NCBI RefSeq assembly: GCF_014203645.1
Contig: NZ_JACHJL010000019.1
Coordinates: 1 to 64,000 of the forward strand
DNA: 64,000 nt
Source: Streptomyces zagrosensis
Lineage (GTDB): Bacteria; Actinomycetota; Actinomycetes; Streptomycetales; Streptomycetaceae
Direction of reading: 5' to 3'
Position numbers and translations under genes: made by a program. The notes below the pieces were generated by a model, which did not search any database, was not told where the DNA came from, and saw only the letters and a program-made list of their open reading frames with translations. Shown one piece after another: positions 24,002-33,548 of this stretch (the first letter of the stretch is position 1; each line of letters begins with the position of its first letter).

Positions 24002-24233
24002 CGGGTGTCTGTCGGCTGGGCTGTGCCCGCTCCGACGTGGAAAACCATAGCAAACATCCGAGCGTGCTCGATCACACGGCCGGACGCACGGGGCAGTGTG
24101 ACGGGCACGTGTCCGCAACGTCACCGCCTTGGGCTGTGCGAGCGGGCACGGGAGTATGGGCGGCGGACCCCGTCGCGGGTGCTCCGCCTCCCGAGGGCGG
24201 ATGCTCGCGGCGTACGAACGACGAGGAGGCAGC

Positions 24234-25571
24234 GTGAGCGAGTCGAACCCGGCCGGAACCGGTTCCACCACCGTCACCGGCGAAGAGGAAGTCGTCGAGC
24301 TGTGCCGGGACCTGATCCGCATCGACACCAGTAACTACGGAGATCACTCCGGGCCCGGCGAGCGCGCCGCGGCCGAGTACGTCGCCGAGAAGCTCGCCGA
24401 GGTCGGCCTTGAACCACGGATCTTCGAGTCGCACCAGGGCCGGGCCTCGACCGTTGCGCGGATCGAGGGCGAAGACCGTTCGCGTCCCGCGCTGCTCATC
24501 CACGGGCACACGGACGTCGTACCAGCCAACGCCGACGACTGGACGCACCACCCGTTTTCAGGCGAGATCGCCGACGGCTGCATCTGGGGGCGCGGTGCGG
24601 TGGACATGAAGGACATGGACGCCATGACCCTGGCCGTTGTCAGGGACCGGCTGCGTACCGGGCGCAAGCCGCCGCGCGACATCGTGCTGGCCTTCCTCGC
24701 GGATGAGGAGGCGGGCGGTAAGTACGGGGCGCGCTTCTTGGTCGATAAGCACCCCGAGCTCTTCGAAGGGGTCAATGAGGCGATCAGCGAGGTCGGCGGT
24801 TTCTCGCTGACCGTTAACGAGAACCTGCGGCTCTACCTCGTGGAAACCGCTCAAAAGGGCATGCACTGGATGAAGCTCACCGTGGACGGCACGGCGGGCC
24901 ACGGGTCGATGATCCACAAGGACAATGCGATCACCGAGCTGAGCGAGGCGGTCGGCCGGCTCGGCCGGCACCAGTTCCCGGTGCGGGTGACCAAGACCGT
25001 ACGGTCCTTCCTCGACGAGCTCTCCGACGCGCTGGGCACCCCGCTCGACCCCGAGGACATGGACGCGACGCTGGAGAAGCTCGGCAGCCTGGCGAAGATC
25101 ATCGGCGCGACGCTGCGCAACACCGCCAACCCGACCATGCTCGGCTCCGGATACAAGGTCAACGTGATTCCCGGGCAGGCGACCGCGCATGTGGACGGCC
25201 GCTTCCTGCCGGGCTTCGAGGAGGAGTTCCTCACCGACCTTGACCGCATCTTGGGGCCGCGCGTCAAGCGCGAGGATGTGCACGCAGACAAGGCCCTGGA
25301 AACGACCTTCGACGGTGCGCTGGTCGATGCCATGCAGACCGCGCTGCGCGCCGAGGACCCGATCGCGCGCGCCGTGCCGTACTGCCTCTCGGCGGGTACT
25401 GACGCCAAGTCCTTTGATGACCTTGGTATCCGTGGCTTCGGCTTCGCCCCGCTGAAGCTCCCGCCGGAGTTGGACTTCGCTGGGATGTTCCACGGGGTGG
25501 ACGAGCGGGTGCCTGTGGACGGGCTCAAGTTCGGAGTCCGGGTCCTCGACCGATTCATCGACGCTTGCTAA
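24234..25571 (+). CDS. M20-family metallopeptidase (ArgE/DapE/dipeptidase type)
   Basis: 445 residues from GTG 24234, 6 bases after GAGGAGG. Zinc-site motifs of M20: LLIHGHTDVVPA (first His, Asp), GRGAVDMKDM (bridging Asp), FLADEEAGGKYG (catalytic Glu and ligand), and LSAGTDAKSFDDLG near the C-terminus with FHGVDERVPVD (last His). The dimerisation domain is present, including HWMKLTVDGTAGHGS. Cytoplasmic aminoacylase or dipeptidase; exact substrate not deducible. First core gene right of tRNA-Leu. Confidence 0.9.
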   Translation: MSESNPAGTGSTTVTGEEEVVELCRDLIRIDTSNYGDHSGPGERAAAEYVAEKLAEVGLEPRIFESHQGRASTVARIEGEDRSRPALLIHGHTDVVPANADDWTHHPFSGEIADGCIWGRGAVDMKDMDAMTLAVVRDRLRTGRKPPRDIVLAFLADEEAGGKYGARFLVDKHPELFEGVNEAISEVGGFSLTVNENLRLYLVETAQKGMHWMKLTVDGTAGHGSMIHKDNAITELSEAVGRLGRHQFPVRVTKTVRSFLDELSDALGTPLDPEDMDATLEKLGSLAKIIGATLRNTANPTMLGSGYKVNVIPGQATAHVDGRFLPGFEEEFLTDLDRILGPRVKREDVHADKALETTFDGALVDAMQTALRAEDPIARAVPYCLSAGTDAKSFDDLGIRGFGFAPLKLPPELDFAGMFHGVDERVPVDGLKFGVRVLDRFIDAC

Positions 25572-25591
25572 GCACGCGAGTTGCCGGATGG

Positions 25592-25618
25592 CGCGCCGAT
25601 GAGTCCGGCATCGGCGCG
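25592..25618 (+). terminator. Terminator after the M20 peptidase gene
   Basis: Perfect 10-bp stem, CGCGCCGATG (25592-25601) and CATCGGCGCG (25609-25618), 21 bases after the stop. Overlaps a second possible pairing (TGCCGGA/TCCGGCA). Confidence 0.65.
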
Positions 25619-25749
25619 TAGCGCAAGTGACAAGCGGGGCGTTAGCTGGGAAGAGTGAACGCCCCATCGTGTGCGTTGCTCGTTTTCCTCCTCTTCGTTA
25701 CAGGCTTTGCGGCCCGCGGCCTGGGCCGCATTGCCAACTAGGAGGAACA

Positions 25750-25983
25750 ATGATCAAGAAGGTCGTCGCCGCTGCGGCTGCCTCTGGTGGCCTGCTGCTT
25801 GCCGGTGCGGGTGTCGCCGCCGCCGACTCGGGCGCGCAGGGTGCCGCGGTGGGCTCCCCGGGTGTGCTGTCGGGCAACAACATTCAGGTGCCCGTCCACG
25901 TGCCGGTGAACGTATGTGGCAACACGGTCTCCGTGGTCGGGCTGCTGAACCCTGCTGTGGGCAACACCTGCATCAACAAGTGA
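25750..25983 (+). CDS. chpH: Short chaplin (ChpH-type)
   Basis: 77 residues: Sec signal peptide (MIKKVVAAAAASGGLLLAGA... cut near VAAA|DSG) and one chaplin domain (GSPGVLSGNNIQVPVHVPVN, CGNTVSVVGLLNPAVGNTC) with the conserved Cys pair that forms a disulfide in most chaplins. ChpE lacks these cysteines, so ChpH is the better match. Secreted, amyloid-forming surfactant of aerial hyphae and spores. GGAGG lies four bases before the ATG. The tandem with a long chaplin matches the chpH-chpC pair of Streptomyces. Confidence 0.93.
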   Translation: MIKKVVAAAAASGGLLLAGAGVAAADSGAQGAAVGSPGVLSGNNIQVPVHVPVNVCGNTVSVVGLLNPAVGNTCINK

Positions 25984-26013
25984 CGTTGTGCCTCATCCCC
26001 GTGCGGGGGTGAG

Positions 26014-26062
26014 ACCCGGGCGGCCCCGGAGTGCGCGCCATGCACTCCGGGGCCGCCCGGGT
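26014..26062 (+). terminator. Very strong terminator between chaplin genes
   Basis: Perfect 21-bp stem, arms 26014-26034 and 26042-26062, beginning ACCCGGGCGGCCCC. It lies 31 bases after the short chaplin stop and implies that the two chaplin genes are transcribed separately, with a promoter for the long one within about 65 bases. Confidence 0.85.
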
Positions 26063-26126
26063 ATGGGCGCAGGCGCAGTCGTGCTCTTGCGCTTTCCGGA
26101 CGGCAGAAAGTCAGGGGACCAAACCT

Positions 26127-27272
26127 ATGCGACAGGTCGCGAAGAAGGGCCTGATCACCGTGGCCGCCGCCAGTGGCGTTTTCGCCATGGCTGGCGGTTA
26201 CGCACACGCGGATTCGGGTGCCAGCGGTGCGAGCACGCATTCGCCGGGCGCTCTATCCGGCAACAACGCACAGCTGCCGTTGCACATCCCTGCCAACGCG
26301 TGTGGCAACACGGTGGATGTGGTCGGCTTGCTCAACCCGGCAGTGGGCAACCGGTGCACCAATGAGGACGCACACCGAGGCCACACCGGCGCGAAGAAGG
26401 AGACCGGTAAGGGCAAGACCGGCAACACCGGAAAGGCCGGCAACACCGGAAAGACCGGCAAGACCGGCAAGACCGGAAAGAAGAGCGACGGCGCGCCGGT
26501 ATGGGAGCAGTGGGCGCCTGGGCGTGGGGACGCCCAGGCGAATGGCGTCGCGCACGGCTCGCCCGGTGTCGGCTCGGGAAACCTGGCCCAGGTGCCGGCG
26601 CACGTACCGTTGAACGCCTGCGGGAACAGTCTCAACGTCGTCGGACTGCTGAATCCGGTCAAGGGCAACGACTGCACCAACGACTCCGGCTCCACGGCCC
26701 GGCAGACGCCCCACAGCCCGCCCGACCACCAGCGGGAAGAGGTAACGCCGCCGAAGGCGAAGCCCGAGCCCACAACAGAGACCAAGCCTGCCCCCAAGCC
26801 CAAGCCCAAGCCCCAGCCCCAGCCCAGGCCTGAGCCCGGGGACGAGCCTCGGGACGAGCCGGAGCCGGAGGTGCAGCCGAAGCCTGATGTGCAGCCGGAG
26901 CCGGAGCCGGAGGTGCAGCCGAAGCCTGACGTGCAGCCGGAGCCGAAGCCGGAGGTGCAGCCGAAGGGTGAGGCGCCTGCCGAGCAGCCGTCCGCACCGT
27001 CACCGGAGCAGCCGTCCGCACCGGCGCCCGAGCGGCAGTCCGATCCGGCGGCCGAGCGGCCGTCGCGGATGGAAACGCATACGGAGCGTGGCGCGGAACT
27101 GCCCGCACCCCGGCCCGAACCGGTCGTCGCCGTCCACGAGCAGGCTCCCCGCGCGGCCGTTGAGCAGCTCGCCGAAACCGGTGCTGGGTCGCTGGCAGTT
27201 GCGCTGCCGGCCAGCGTCGGCATGCTCCTCGCGGGTGCGGTGCTCTACCGCAGGTCGCGCGCGGCAGCCTAG
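26127..27272 (+). CDS. chpC: Long chaplin, sortase-anchored (ChpC-type)
   Basis: 381 residues from ATG 26127. Signal peptide (ends near GGYAHA), chaplin domain 1 (SPGALSGNNAQLPLHIPANA, GLLNPAVGNRC), a GKTG repeat linker, chaplin domain 2 (GSPGVGSGNLAQVPAHVPLN, GLLNPVKGNDC), a long Pro/Lys/Glu spacer with VQPKPDVQPEPEPE-type repeats, LAETG sorting signal, transmembrane helix and RRSR tail. Sortase would link it to peptidoglycan to nucleate chaplin fibres. The wall-spanning Pro-rich region looks longer than usual for ChpC. Confidence 0.92.
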   Translation: MRQVAKKGLITVAAASGVFAMAGGYAHADSGASGASTHSPGALSGNNAQLPLHIPANACGNTVDVVGLLNPAVGNRCTNEDAHRGHTGAKKETGKGKTGNTGKAGNTGKTGKTGKTGKKSDGAPVWEQWAPGRGDAQANGVAHGSPGVGSGNLAQVPAHVPLNACGNSLNVVGLLNPVKGNDCTNDSGSTARQTPHSPPDHQREEVTPPKAKPEPTTETKPAPKPKPKPQPQPRPEPGDEPRDEPEPEVQPKPDVQPEPEPEVQPKPDVQPEPKPEVQPKGEAPAEQPSAPSPEQPSAPAPERQSDPAAERPSRMETHTERGAELPAPRPEPVVAVHEQAPRAAVEQLAETGAGSLAVALPASVGMLLAGAVLYRRSRAAA

Positions 27273-27383
27273 CGAGCGGCTACGCACCGGCCCTGCTCAT
27301 GAGCCCCCGACCGACCGGGCTCGTGGCGGGCCAGCGGGCCCAAACCGCTGCCTGCACGGGTAGCAACAACATCCTGGGAAACG

Positions 27384-27412
27384 CTGCGAGCCCCGCAAAC
27401 CGGGGCTCGCAG
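27384..27412. terminator. Terminator between convergent genes
   Basis: CTGCGAGCCCCG (27384-27395) and CGGGGCTCGCAG (27401-27412) form a perfect 12-bp stem followed by TGTTT. It separates the long chaplin gene from the convergent DUF5703 gene. Confidence 0.85.
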
Positions 27413-27416
27413 TGTT

Positions 27417-27605
27417 TCACCAGGTGGCGCGGAGCTGTCGGATGATTCGGCGGCGCAGCCGCACTCGGCGGCTGCCGTCGGGGTTGAGCCGTAGGCGGTC
27501 CAACTCCCAGTGTCCGTACTCGGCGTGGTCGGTCAGTAGGCGAGTGGCGGCCTTGCGGGATACCCCCCGAGGCACATACACATCGCAGAATTCGTATTCC
27601 GGCAT
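27417..27605 (-). CDS. DUF5703-family small protein
   Basis: 62 residues: MPEYEFCDVYVPRGVSRKAA, YGHWELDRLRL, RRRIIRQLRATW. This small basic protein is near-universal in Streptomyces, usually at this locus. Function unknown. Divergent from the 27653 gene by 47 bases, so they share a promoter region. Confidence 0.85.
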   Translation of the reverse strand: MPEYEFCDVYVPRGVSRKAATRLLTDHAEYGHWELDRLRLNPDGSRRVRLRRRIIRQLRATW

Positions 27606-27652
27606 CGCATCTATTGTGCGGGAACTGCCCTGGTACGGATAGCGTCTGCACT

Positions 27653-28336
27653 ATGTCTGATGCTGCGCAGCCATCCGCTGCCGAGGTACGCACCGCCGCC
27701 GAAGCGGTCAAAGCCGCACTGGACCGTCACCTCGATGCTGTCGAACGGCGGGTCGGAGGGGATGACCCGGCCGTCTATGCCGCGTTCAACGAACTGGCCG
27801 CGGCTGCTGAGAGCTACGACGAGCTCCTCTACGACGCGTATGACGAAGTGACGCCCTTCGAGATCCCCGGCGATGACACCCTGCCCGCGTATGACGGGCC
27901 GGACGAGCCGAACGCGCTCAGCGTGTTGATCCGCAGGGACTATGCGGTGGCGGAGCCGCAGCGGCTGCTTTCGCAGGCCCAGCGGATCGCTGATCTTGAC
28001 CCGGACGCCGTCTCTAGCAACGGGCTGCCCGGCAATGGCGCGTCGGCAGCGGCCGTTGGGGGCAGTGTGCATGCCGCGCTCGGGGTGCTCTTCGGGGAGT
28101 ACGAACCGGATGAAATCGCCTCTCGGCACACGGAGTTTGGCCTGGAGGAGGGCGACTCCACGCTGTGGGTGACGGCTGCCGACGAGCCAGCCGAGCCGGG
28201 GGAGTGGCTGGCGGCGCCGTTCGACCATGCGGACCCGCAGCGTATCGTCTGCCGTTTTGACGTCAGCGCGGTCTTCGACGAGGAACCCGATGACGCGGAC
28301 GACGACGATCTGGAGATCCTCGACCCCGGTCACTGA
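27653..28336 (+). CDS. Conserved acidic hypothetical protein
   Basis: 227 residues from ATG 27653. Strongly acidic (EEPDDADDDDLEILD at the C-terminus), with helical N-terminal half (VKAALDRHLDAVERR, NELAAAAESYDELLYDAYDE). No known catalytic motif. Conserved in Streptomyces in my recollection, function unknown. The upstream frame to 27614 lacks a ribosome binding site. Confidence 0.75.
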   Translation: MSDAAQPSAAEVRTAAEAVKAALDRHLDAVERRVGGDDPAVYAAFNELAAAAESYDELLYDAYDEVTPFEIPGDDTLPAYDGPDEPNALSVLIRRDYAVAEPQRLLSQAQRIADLDPDAVSSNGLPGNGASAAAVGGSVHAALGVLFGEYEPDEIASRHTEFGLEEGDSTLWVTAADEPAEPGEWLAAPFDHADPQRIVCRFDVSAVFDEEPDDADDDDLEILDPGH

Positions 28337-28581
28337 CCCAGCGGGGGCTGCCTCCGCTGGGCCGGGTACTGCCCACTGCTGACCGGACCGGACCGGGCCG
28401 GGCCGGCATCGGCTGAGGCCAGGCGTGTGCCATGGGCCGCGCCCGGCCCCTCCCCGGGCCATCTGAACTTCTTTCCGGGCCGTCCGGCTTCGCCCGCCGC
28501 TGCCCGCGAGGTCCGGTTCGGTGACCGCGGGCAGCGGGTGGCCCACTGCCACGGGGGCCGCACTGGACTCCGGCAGACGCG

Positions 28582-31377
28582 TCACATAGCCGGGCTCTGG
28601 GCTTGCAGGAGCGCTCGCAACCGCGTCGTACGCTCCTTGGCCGGGACCTCGGCCACTGCACGCGGCAGTTCCTCGCCCGCTCCGTGGACCACGGACAGAT
28701 GCCGTTCGCCGCGGCTGAACGCCGTATAGATCCAAGCCCGAGTCAGCAGCGAACCCGCGTCGCCAGGGAGCACGACGACGGCCGCCGGCCAGCGTCCTCC
28801 GACCGCCTGGTGGGCCGTGATCGCCCACCCGTGCCGCAGCGCGTCGGCGACGCGCGCCCTGGGCACGAGCAACTCCTCGCCTGCGCAGTCGATTCGCAGC
28901 CCCTCGGGCTCGGCCGCGACCACCGTGCCGGTCACGGCGCGGCCCGGCGCCACGGCGTACGCGATGCGATCACCGGGGTCGAAGCCGCCGAACCTCCCAG
29001 GTCCCGGGTTGATCCGCTCCTTGAGCGCGGCATTGAGCGCCCGCGACCCCACAGCGCCGCCATGCGCGACGGTGATCACCTGCGTGCCGGTCGCCGCCAC
29101 CCCGATCACCCGCGGCACCGAGTCCGCGACCAACTGCACCGTGCGGTGCACGGCCTCACCCGCATCCCGTACGGGCACGATCACCACCTCCTTGCCCGGC
29201 GCCTCCACCTGATTCAGTTCACCGACTCCGATGCCGGAGACGAGTTCGCCGATCGGGCCCGGGTCCGGCGTACGGGAGACGACCTGCGGGCACGCGCGGG
29301 CAGCCAGCAGATCGGCGAAGACTCGACCGGGACCCGCCGACCAGAGCACTCCCGGGTCGCCGCTCAGCACCAGCCTGGCGCCGTCTGACAACGACTCGAC
29401 CAGCGCCGCAGCGGACTCCACATCGAGTTGCGGCGCATCGAGCACGGCGAGCACATCGAGCGCTAGCGCGCCCTCCGCGTTCCGCCCCGGCCCCTCGGAA
29501 CCGGCGAGCAGTTCCGTGACCGTGACGGCAAGCGCCGCGGGCAGGCCTTGAGCCTCGCAGGCGGCAGCCAGCCGCCGTTTGCCGTCGTCGGTGTGCGCGG
29601 CGGCGTAGGCCCGCAGGCCGCGCGCCTGCGCGGCGGCGATCAGGGCCACTGGCTCGGCGCGGGCCGCCTCGCCCCCGCTGTGCGCGACCACTCCATTGCT
29701 CGCGACGGCCCTGATCAACTCGGCGGCAGAGGGCGCGGGCGCGGCCTCTGCGACCGCCTCCCACGTCGGGGCCTGCCGTACGGCGACGGCCGGGGAGGCC
29801 GCCTGATCGCCGGCCGTGGCATCGGGGTCGGGCACTGTGATGTCACCGTCACCGTCACCGTCACTGTCGGTATCGGTATCGACATCGGTATCGGTATCAG
29901 CGTCGGTGTTGGCGTCGGGGCTCGGGGCGTCGCTGGCCGGTGGGGCGGTGTCGGTTTCCTCGTGTGCCTCGAAGGTGTTGATCAGCCGGGCGAGACCATC
30001 GGCCAGGCTCTCTTCGGCCAACGCGTACCGATCGAGCCCGAGTAGCACGCGTACCGGCTGCTCGTCCTCGTCGTCCGCCGCGGCGCGGGCCGTTCCCGGC
30101 GTCTCCAGGGCGTCCTGGAAGACCAGAACCCCGCCTTCCGCGATGGCCTCGCGCAAGGCCTGGTCCGGGTCAGGAACGGACTGCTTGCCGAGTGCGTCAC
30201 GCAGCGTCGCGGACTCCAGGGCCGTGTGCCCCTCCAGCGCCGCGCGCTCCAGCAGCCAGGTGACGAGTGCCCGGGACCGGCGCTCATCGCCGGGCCCGCA
30301 CGCGGAGCCCAGCAGGGCCCGCGCGAAACCATCCGCTTGCTCTGGGCGCACTCCAAAGACGGCGAGCAACTGCCAGGGGTCCGCCCGCAACGTCTCGGCT
30401 GCCCGCTCGCCAAGGGCCCGTACGACAGGCCCGGCAAGCTGCTCAGGCGCGCCTCCCGCGGCCAGCACCCGGGACGTCTCGTCCTGCTCTGCCGGTGCAT
30501 TCGCCGCCGGGCCGCCCGATGACGGCCCCTGCGGCCCGCGCCCCTGCTGCCCCGCTGCCCCATCGGCAGGTCTGGCGTCGGCCGGCCCGGGGACAAGTGG
30601 CTCGGCCGCGGCGCGCGAAGCGCCGCCGTGCCGGGTCGGCTCGCCATCCGTCGCCGGGCTGTCTGCGTCCCCTGCGCCGGGGCCGGCGGTGCGCCCACCG
30701 ACCGAGCTCACCGCGGAGGCGCCCTCACCGGCGGATGTGTGGGCGGGCGACTCGGTATCGGCTTCTGGCCGGGGCCGGGCGGGCGCGCCCCCGTAAGACG
30801 AGCCGTCACCGGGCCGGGGCTCGGCGTGCGCCGCCGTAGGTCCGGGCCCGGTCGGCCCCGGGTGGCGAGGTGAGCCAGGTGCGCCGTCGCCGGTCGGGGC
30901 AGCGGGGCCGGCCGGCGCTGCCCTGCGGGATGACCTGTTGAAGAACGAGGCGGCGTCGGCCTCACCTCGCTCCACGGCCCGCACCGCGGCGGCCAGCGCC
31001 TCAGCAGCGGCCGACCTTGCGCCCCGGCCCTCGTCCACGCCCGCCGAGTGAGTGGGTCGTTGTGCACCGGGGGCGTCCGCAGCCGATTCCGCGCCGTGGT
31101 CCGCGGCGGCCTCACTGGCCCCCCCGGCCTGGGGGGCCGCGTCCTTGGGAGGGTCCGCCAGCGCGGCTTCCCCGGCTGTTCCGGTGTCCCCGGTGTTCGC
31201 GGTGTCCCCGGTGCCCCCGGCCTCCCGGTCGGCCCCGGTGGACGCCACCATGCCGGTCGCATCCGCGTCGGCGGCGGTGGCAAGGGCCGACGAGGGGCGC
31301 GGCGCGGCGGTGCCCTCGGACGCGGTGTCCTCCTCGGAAGGGGAGGCGGCCTCGCCCGTGGGGCGGTCGGAAGTCAC
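28582..31377 (-). CDS. RecD2-like helicase-related protein lacking a P-loop
   Basis: 931 residues. The first 300 are disordered, Ala/Gly/Pro/Glu-rich. Then a helix-hairpin-helix/RecD2-like N-terminal part (ADPWQLLAVFGVRPEQADGFA) and a C-terminal superfamily 1 tail (GWAITAHQAVGGRWPAAVVV, IYTAFSRGERHLSVV) like RecD motifs V-VI. I find no GxxGxGK[TS] Walker A, and motif II reads VLDAPQLD rather than a DEAxMLD form, so ATPase activity is unlikely. GTG start overlaps the stop of the aldo/keto reductase by four bases. An Asp-rich stretch encoded near 29830-29940 has dipeptide repeats (TDTDVDTDTDSDGDGDG). Confidence 0.75.
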   Translation of the reverse strand: MTSDRPTGEAASPSEEDTASEGTAAPRPSSALATAADADATGMVASTGADREAGGTGDTANTGDTGTAGEAALADPPKDAAPQAGGASEAAADHGAESAADAPGAQRPTHSAGVDEGRGARSAAAEALAAAVRAVERGEADAASFFNRSSRRAAPAGPAAPTGDGAPGSPRHPGPTGPGPTAAHAEPRPGDGSSYGGAPARPRPEADTESPAHTSAGEGASAVSSVGGRTAGPGAGDADSPATDGEPTRHGGASRAAAEPLVPGPADARPADGAAGQQGRGPQGPSSGGPAANAPAEQDETSRVLAAGGAPEQLAGPVVRALGERAAETLRADPWQLLAVFGVRPEQADGFARALLGSACGPGDERRSRALVTWLLERAALEGHTALESATLRDALGKQSVPDPDQALREAIAEGGVLVFQDALETPGTARAAADDEDEQPVRVLLGLDRYALAEESLADGLARLINTFEAHEETDTAPPASDAPSPDANTDADTDTDVDTDTDSDGDGDGDITVPDPDATAGDQAASPAVAVRQAPTWEAVAEAAPAPSAAELIRAVASNGVVAHSGGEAARAEPVALIAAAQARGLRAYAAAHTDDGKRRLAAACEAQGLPAALAVTVTELLAGSEGPGRNAEGALALDVLAVLDAPQLDVESAAALVESLSDGARLVLSGDPGVLWSAGPGRVFADLLAARACPQVVSRTPDPGPIGELVSGIGVGELNQVEAPGKEVVIVPVRDAGEAVHRTVQLVADSVPRVIGVAATGTQVITVAHGGAVGSRALNAALKERINPGPGRFGGFDPGDRIAYAVAPGRAVTGTVVAAEPEGLRIDCAGEELLVPRARVADALRHGWAITAHQAVGGRWPAAVVVLPGDAGSLLTRAWIYTAFSRGERHLSVVHGAGEELPRAVAEVPAKERTTRLRALLQAQSPAM

Positions 31378-32357
31378 AGCGTGCTCCAGTCATGGTCGGG
31401 GTAGCGGTGCACGGGCGCCGACACATCGTCCAACGCCTCACAAATCTCGTCAGGAAGCGTAAGCGCCTCCACCGACAATGCCGCTCTGAGCTGCTGCGCA
31501 TTGCGCGCGCCCACGATGGGGGCGGTCACTCCCGGGCGGTCGCGGACCCATGCGAGTGCCACCTGAAGGGCGGTGGCCGAGAGCCCGTCAGCGGCGATGG
31601 CGACCGCGTCCACGATCCGGCTGGCCGCGTCGTCGAGATAGGGGGCGACGAACGGCGCCAAATGCTCCGACGCACCGCGCGAATCCGCCGGCGTCGCATG
31701 CCGGTATTTGCCGGTCAGCACGCCCCGGCCCAGCGGTGACGAGGGCAGTAAGCCGATGCCGAGGTCCAGTGCGGCGGGCAGCACCTCGCGCTCCACTCCG
31801 CGCTGGAGTAGCGAATACTCCATCTGTGTGCTGGCCAACCGGGTGCGCGGGCCCGGGGCCGCAAGCTGCCAGGTGGCCGCCTTCGCGAGTTGCCAACCGC
31901 AGAAGTTGGAAACGCCCGCATAGCGCGCCCGGCCACTGCTGACCGCGATATCCAGGGCCTGCAAGGTCTCCTCAAGCGGCGTCGTCACGTCGTACGCATG
32001 GATTTGCCACAGATCGACATAGTCGGTGCCAAGCCGCTCAAGCGAGGCGTCGAGCGCCGCCAGCAGATGTCCGCGCGACCCGTCGAAGCGCCGGTCCGGG
32101 TCGGGAACGCTGCCTGCCTTGGTCGCGATCAGCAGGTCCCGGCGCGGCACGAGGCCATCGATCAACTGTCCCAGTAGGTACTCGGCGCTGCCGTCGGCGT
32201 AGACATCGGCGGTGTCCACGAGCGTGCCGCCCGCGTCCCAGAACGTCTTGAGCTGGTCCGCCGCGTCGTGTTCGTCGGTGTCCCGGCCCCAGGTGAGCGT
32301 GCCAAGCCCAATCCGGGATACCCGCAGGCCCGTACGGCCGAGATGCCTCTGCTCCAT
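31374..32357 (-). CDS. Aldo/keto reductase
   Basis: 327 residues from ATG 32357 (MEQRHLGRTGLRV, the usual AKR start). Catalytic tetrad elements: DTADVYADGSAE (Asp, Tyr), ATKAG (Lys), and QIHAYD (His). NADPH-binding C-terminus VGARNAQQLRAAL. Cytoplasmic TIM-barrel oxidoreductase; substrate unknown. Its stop overlaps the RecD-like start (GTGA), so the two are one transcript. An upstream ATG at 32369 is possible. Confidence 0.9.
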   Translation of the reverse strand: MEQRHLGRTGLRVSRIGLGTLTWGRDTDEHDAADQLKTFWDAGGTLVDTADVYADGSAEYLLGQLIDGLVPRRDLLIATKAGSVPDPDRRFDGSRGHLLAALDASLERLGTDYVDLWQIHAYDVTTPLEETLQALDIAVSSGRARYAGVSNFCGWQLAKAATWQLAAPGPRTRLASTQMEYSLLQRGVEREVLPAALDLGIGLLPSSPLGRGVLTGKYRHATPADSRGASEHLAPFVAPYLDDAASRIVDAVAIAADGLSATALQVALAWVRDRPGVTAPIVGARNAQQLRAALSVEALTLPDEICEALDDVSAPVHRYPDHDWSTL

Positions 32358-32484
32358 GGTCGCTGACATTACTGGCCACGCCCGGGCCCGTGGCGGCCTG
32401 TGGATAACCCAACACTGCCGCAGCGGGGATATGCGCGCTAGAGTCCCCGCCACAGGGACGTTACTGATGGGTAAGGGGAGCGGT

Positions 32485-33534
32485 ATGCGGCTTGGCATCA
32501 ACCTCGGCTACTGGGGCGCGGGGATGGACGCGGACAATCTGGCCGTCGCGCGCGAGGCGGATCGGCTCGGCTATTCCGTGTGCTGGGCGGCCGAGGCCTA
32601 CGGTTCCGACGCGGCCACCGTGCTGTCCTGGGTCGCCGCGCAGACCGAGCGGATCGACGTCGGCGCCGGCATCTTCCAAATCCCGGCGCGTACCCCCGCC
32701 ATGACCGCGATGACCGCCGCCACCTTGGACTCGCTCTCCGGCGGCCGGTTCCGGCTCGGTCTTGGCGTCTCCGGCCCGCAGGTGTCCGAGGGCTGGTACG
32801 GCGTGAAGTTCGACAAGCCGCTGGCCCGCACCCGTGAGTACGTGGAGATCATCCGCAAGGCCATGGAGCGGCAGCCGCTCAGCCACGAGGGCGAGCACTG
32901 GACGCTGCCGCTCCCGGGCGGTCCTGGCAAGGCCATCAAGCTGACCGTGCACCCGGTTCGCGAGCGCATTCCGCTGTACATCGCCGCGATCGGCCCGAAG
33001 AACCTGGAGCAGACCGGCGAGATCGCCGATGGTGCGCTGCTGGTCCTCTTCGCTCCCGAGCACGCGGAGGAGACCACGCTGCGTGCGGTGCGCGCAGGCC
33101 GGGCCAAGGCGGGCAAGGAGCTTGCGGGGTTCGATGTGGTGCCCACCGTGCCGTTCGCTGTCGGCGACGATGTGGGCGGCCTCGCCGACCAGTTCCGCCC
33201 GTACACCGCGCTGTACGTGGGGGGCATGGGCAGCGCCAAACAGAACTTCTACAACAAGCTGGCCCAGCGCATGGGGTATGAGAAGGCTGCCGCCGAGATC
33301 CAGGAGAAGTACCTGGCTGGCGACAAGAACGGCGCGGCTGCCGCCGTTCCGCACGAGTTGATCGATGCCACCACTTTGGTCGGTCCTGTTGAGCGGATCG
33401 CGGACCGGATGCGGGTCTATGCCGAGGCCGGGGTGACCACGCTGTCGCTGGCGCCCGCGGGTTTCACGCTTGATGAGCGGGTCGCGGGCCTGCGTGCGGG
33501 GGTTGAGGCGCTGGAGCGCGCCGGGCTCGCCTGA
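32485..33534 (+). CDS. LLM-class (F420-type) oxidoreductase
   Basis: 349 residues from ATG 32485 (AAGGGGAG five bases upstream). Luciferase-like monooxygenase fold: MRLGINLGYWG, EADRLGYSVCWAAEAYGSDA, GAGIFQIPARTPAMTAM, LSGGRFRLGLGVSGPQV, YIAAIGPKNLEQTGEIADG. This set is typical of F420-dependent enzymes of the MSMEG_2256-like group in actinomycetes. Cytoplasmic; substrate unknown. Starts about 128 bases from the divergent aldo/keto reductase. Confidence 0.88.
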   Translation: MRLGINLGYWGAGMDADNLAVAREADRLGYSVCWAAEAYGSDAATVLSWVAAQTERIDVGAGIFQIPARTPAMTAMTAATLDSLSGGRFRLGLGVSGPQVSEGWYGVKFDKPLARTREYVEIIRKAMERQPLSHEGEHWTLPLPGGPGKAIKLTVHPVRERIPLYIAAIGPKNLEQTGEIADGALLVLFAPEHAEETTLRAVRAGRAKAGKELAGFDVVPTVPFAVGDDVGGLADQFRPYTALYVGGMGSAKQNFYNKLAQRMGYEKAAAEIQEKYLAGDKNGAAAAVPHELIDATTLVGPVERIADRMRVYAEAGVTTLSLAPAGFTLDERVAGLRAGVEALERAGLA

Positions 33535-33548
33535 GCCCGCCCGTTCAG

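Noticed and set aside
26800..27000. Tandem repeats in the long chaplin gene as a CRISPR or minisatellite
   Set aside because: They encode the in-frame Pro/Glu/Lys spacer and lack CRISPR-type unique spacers.
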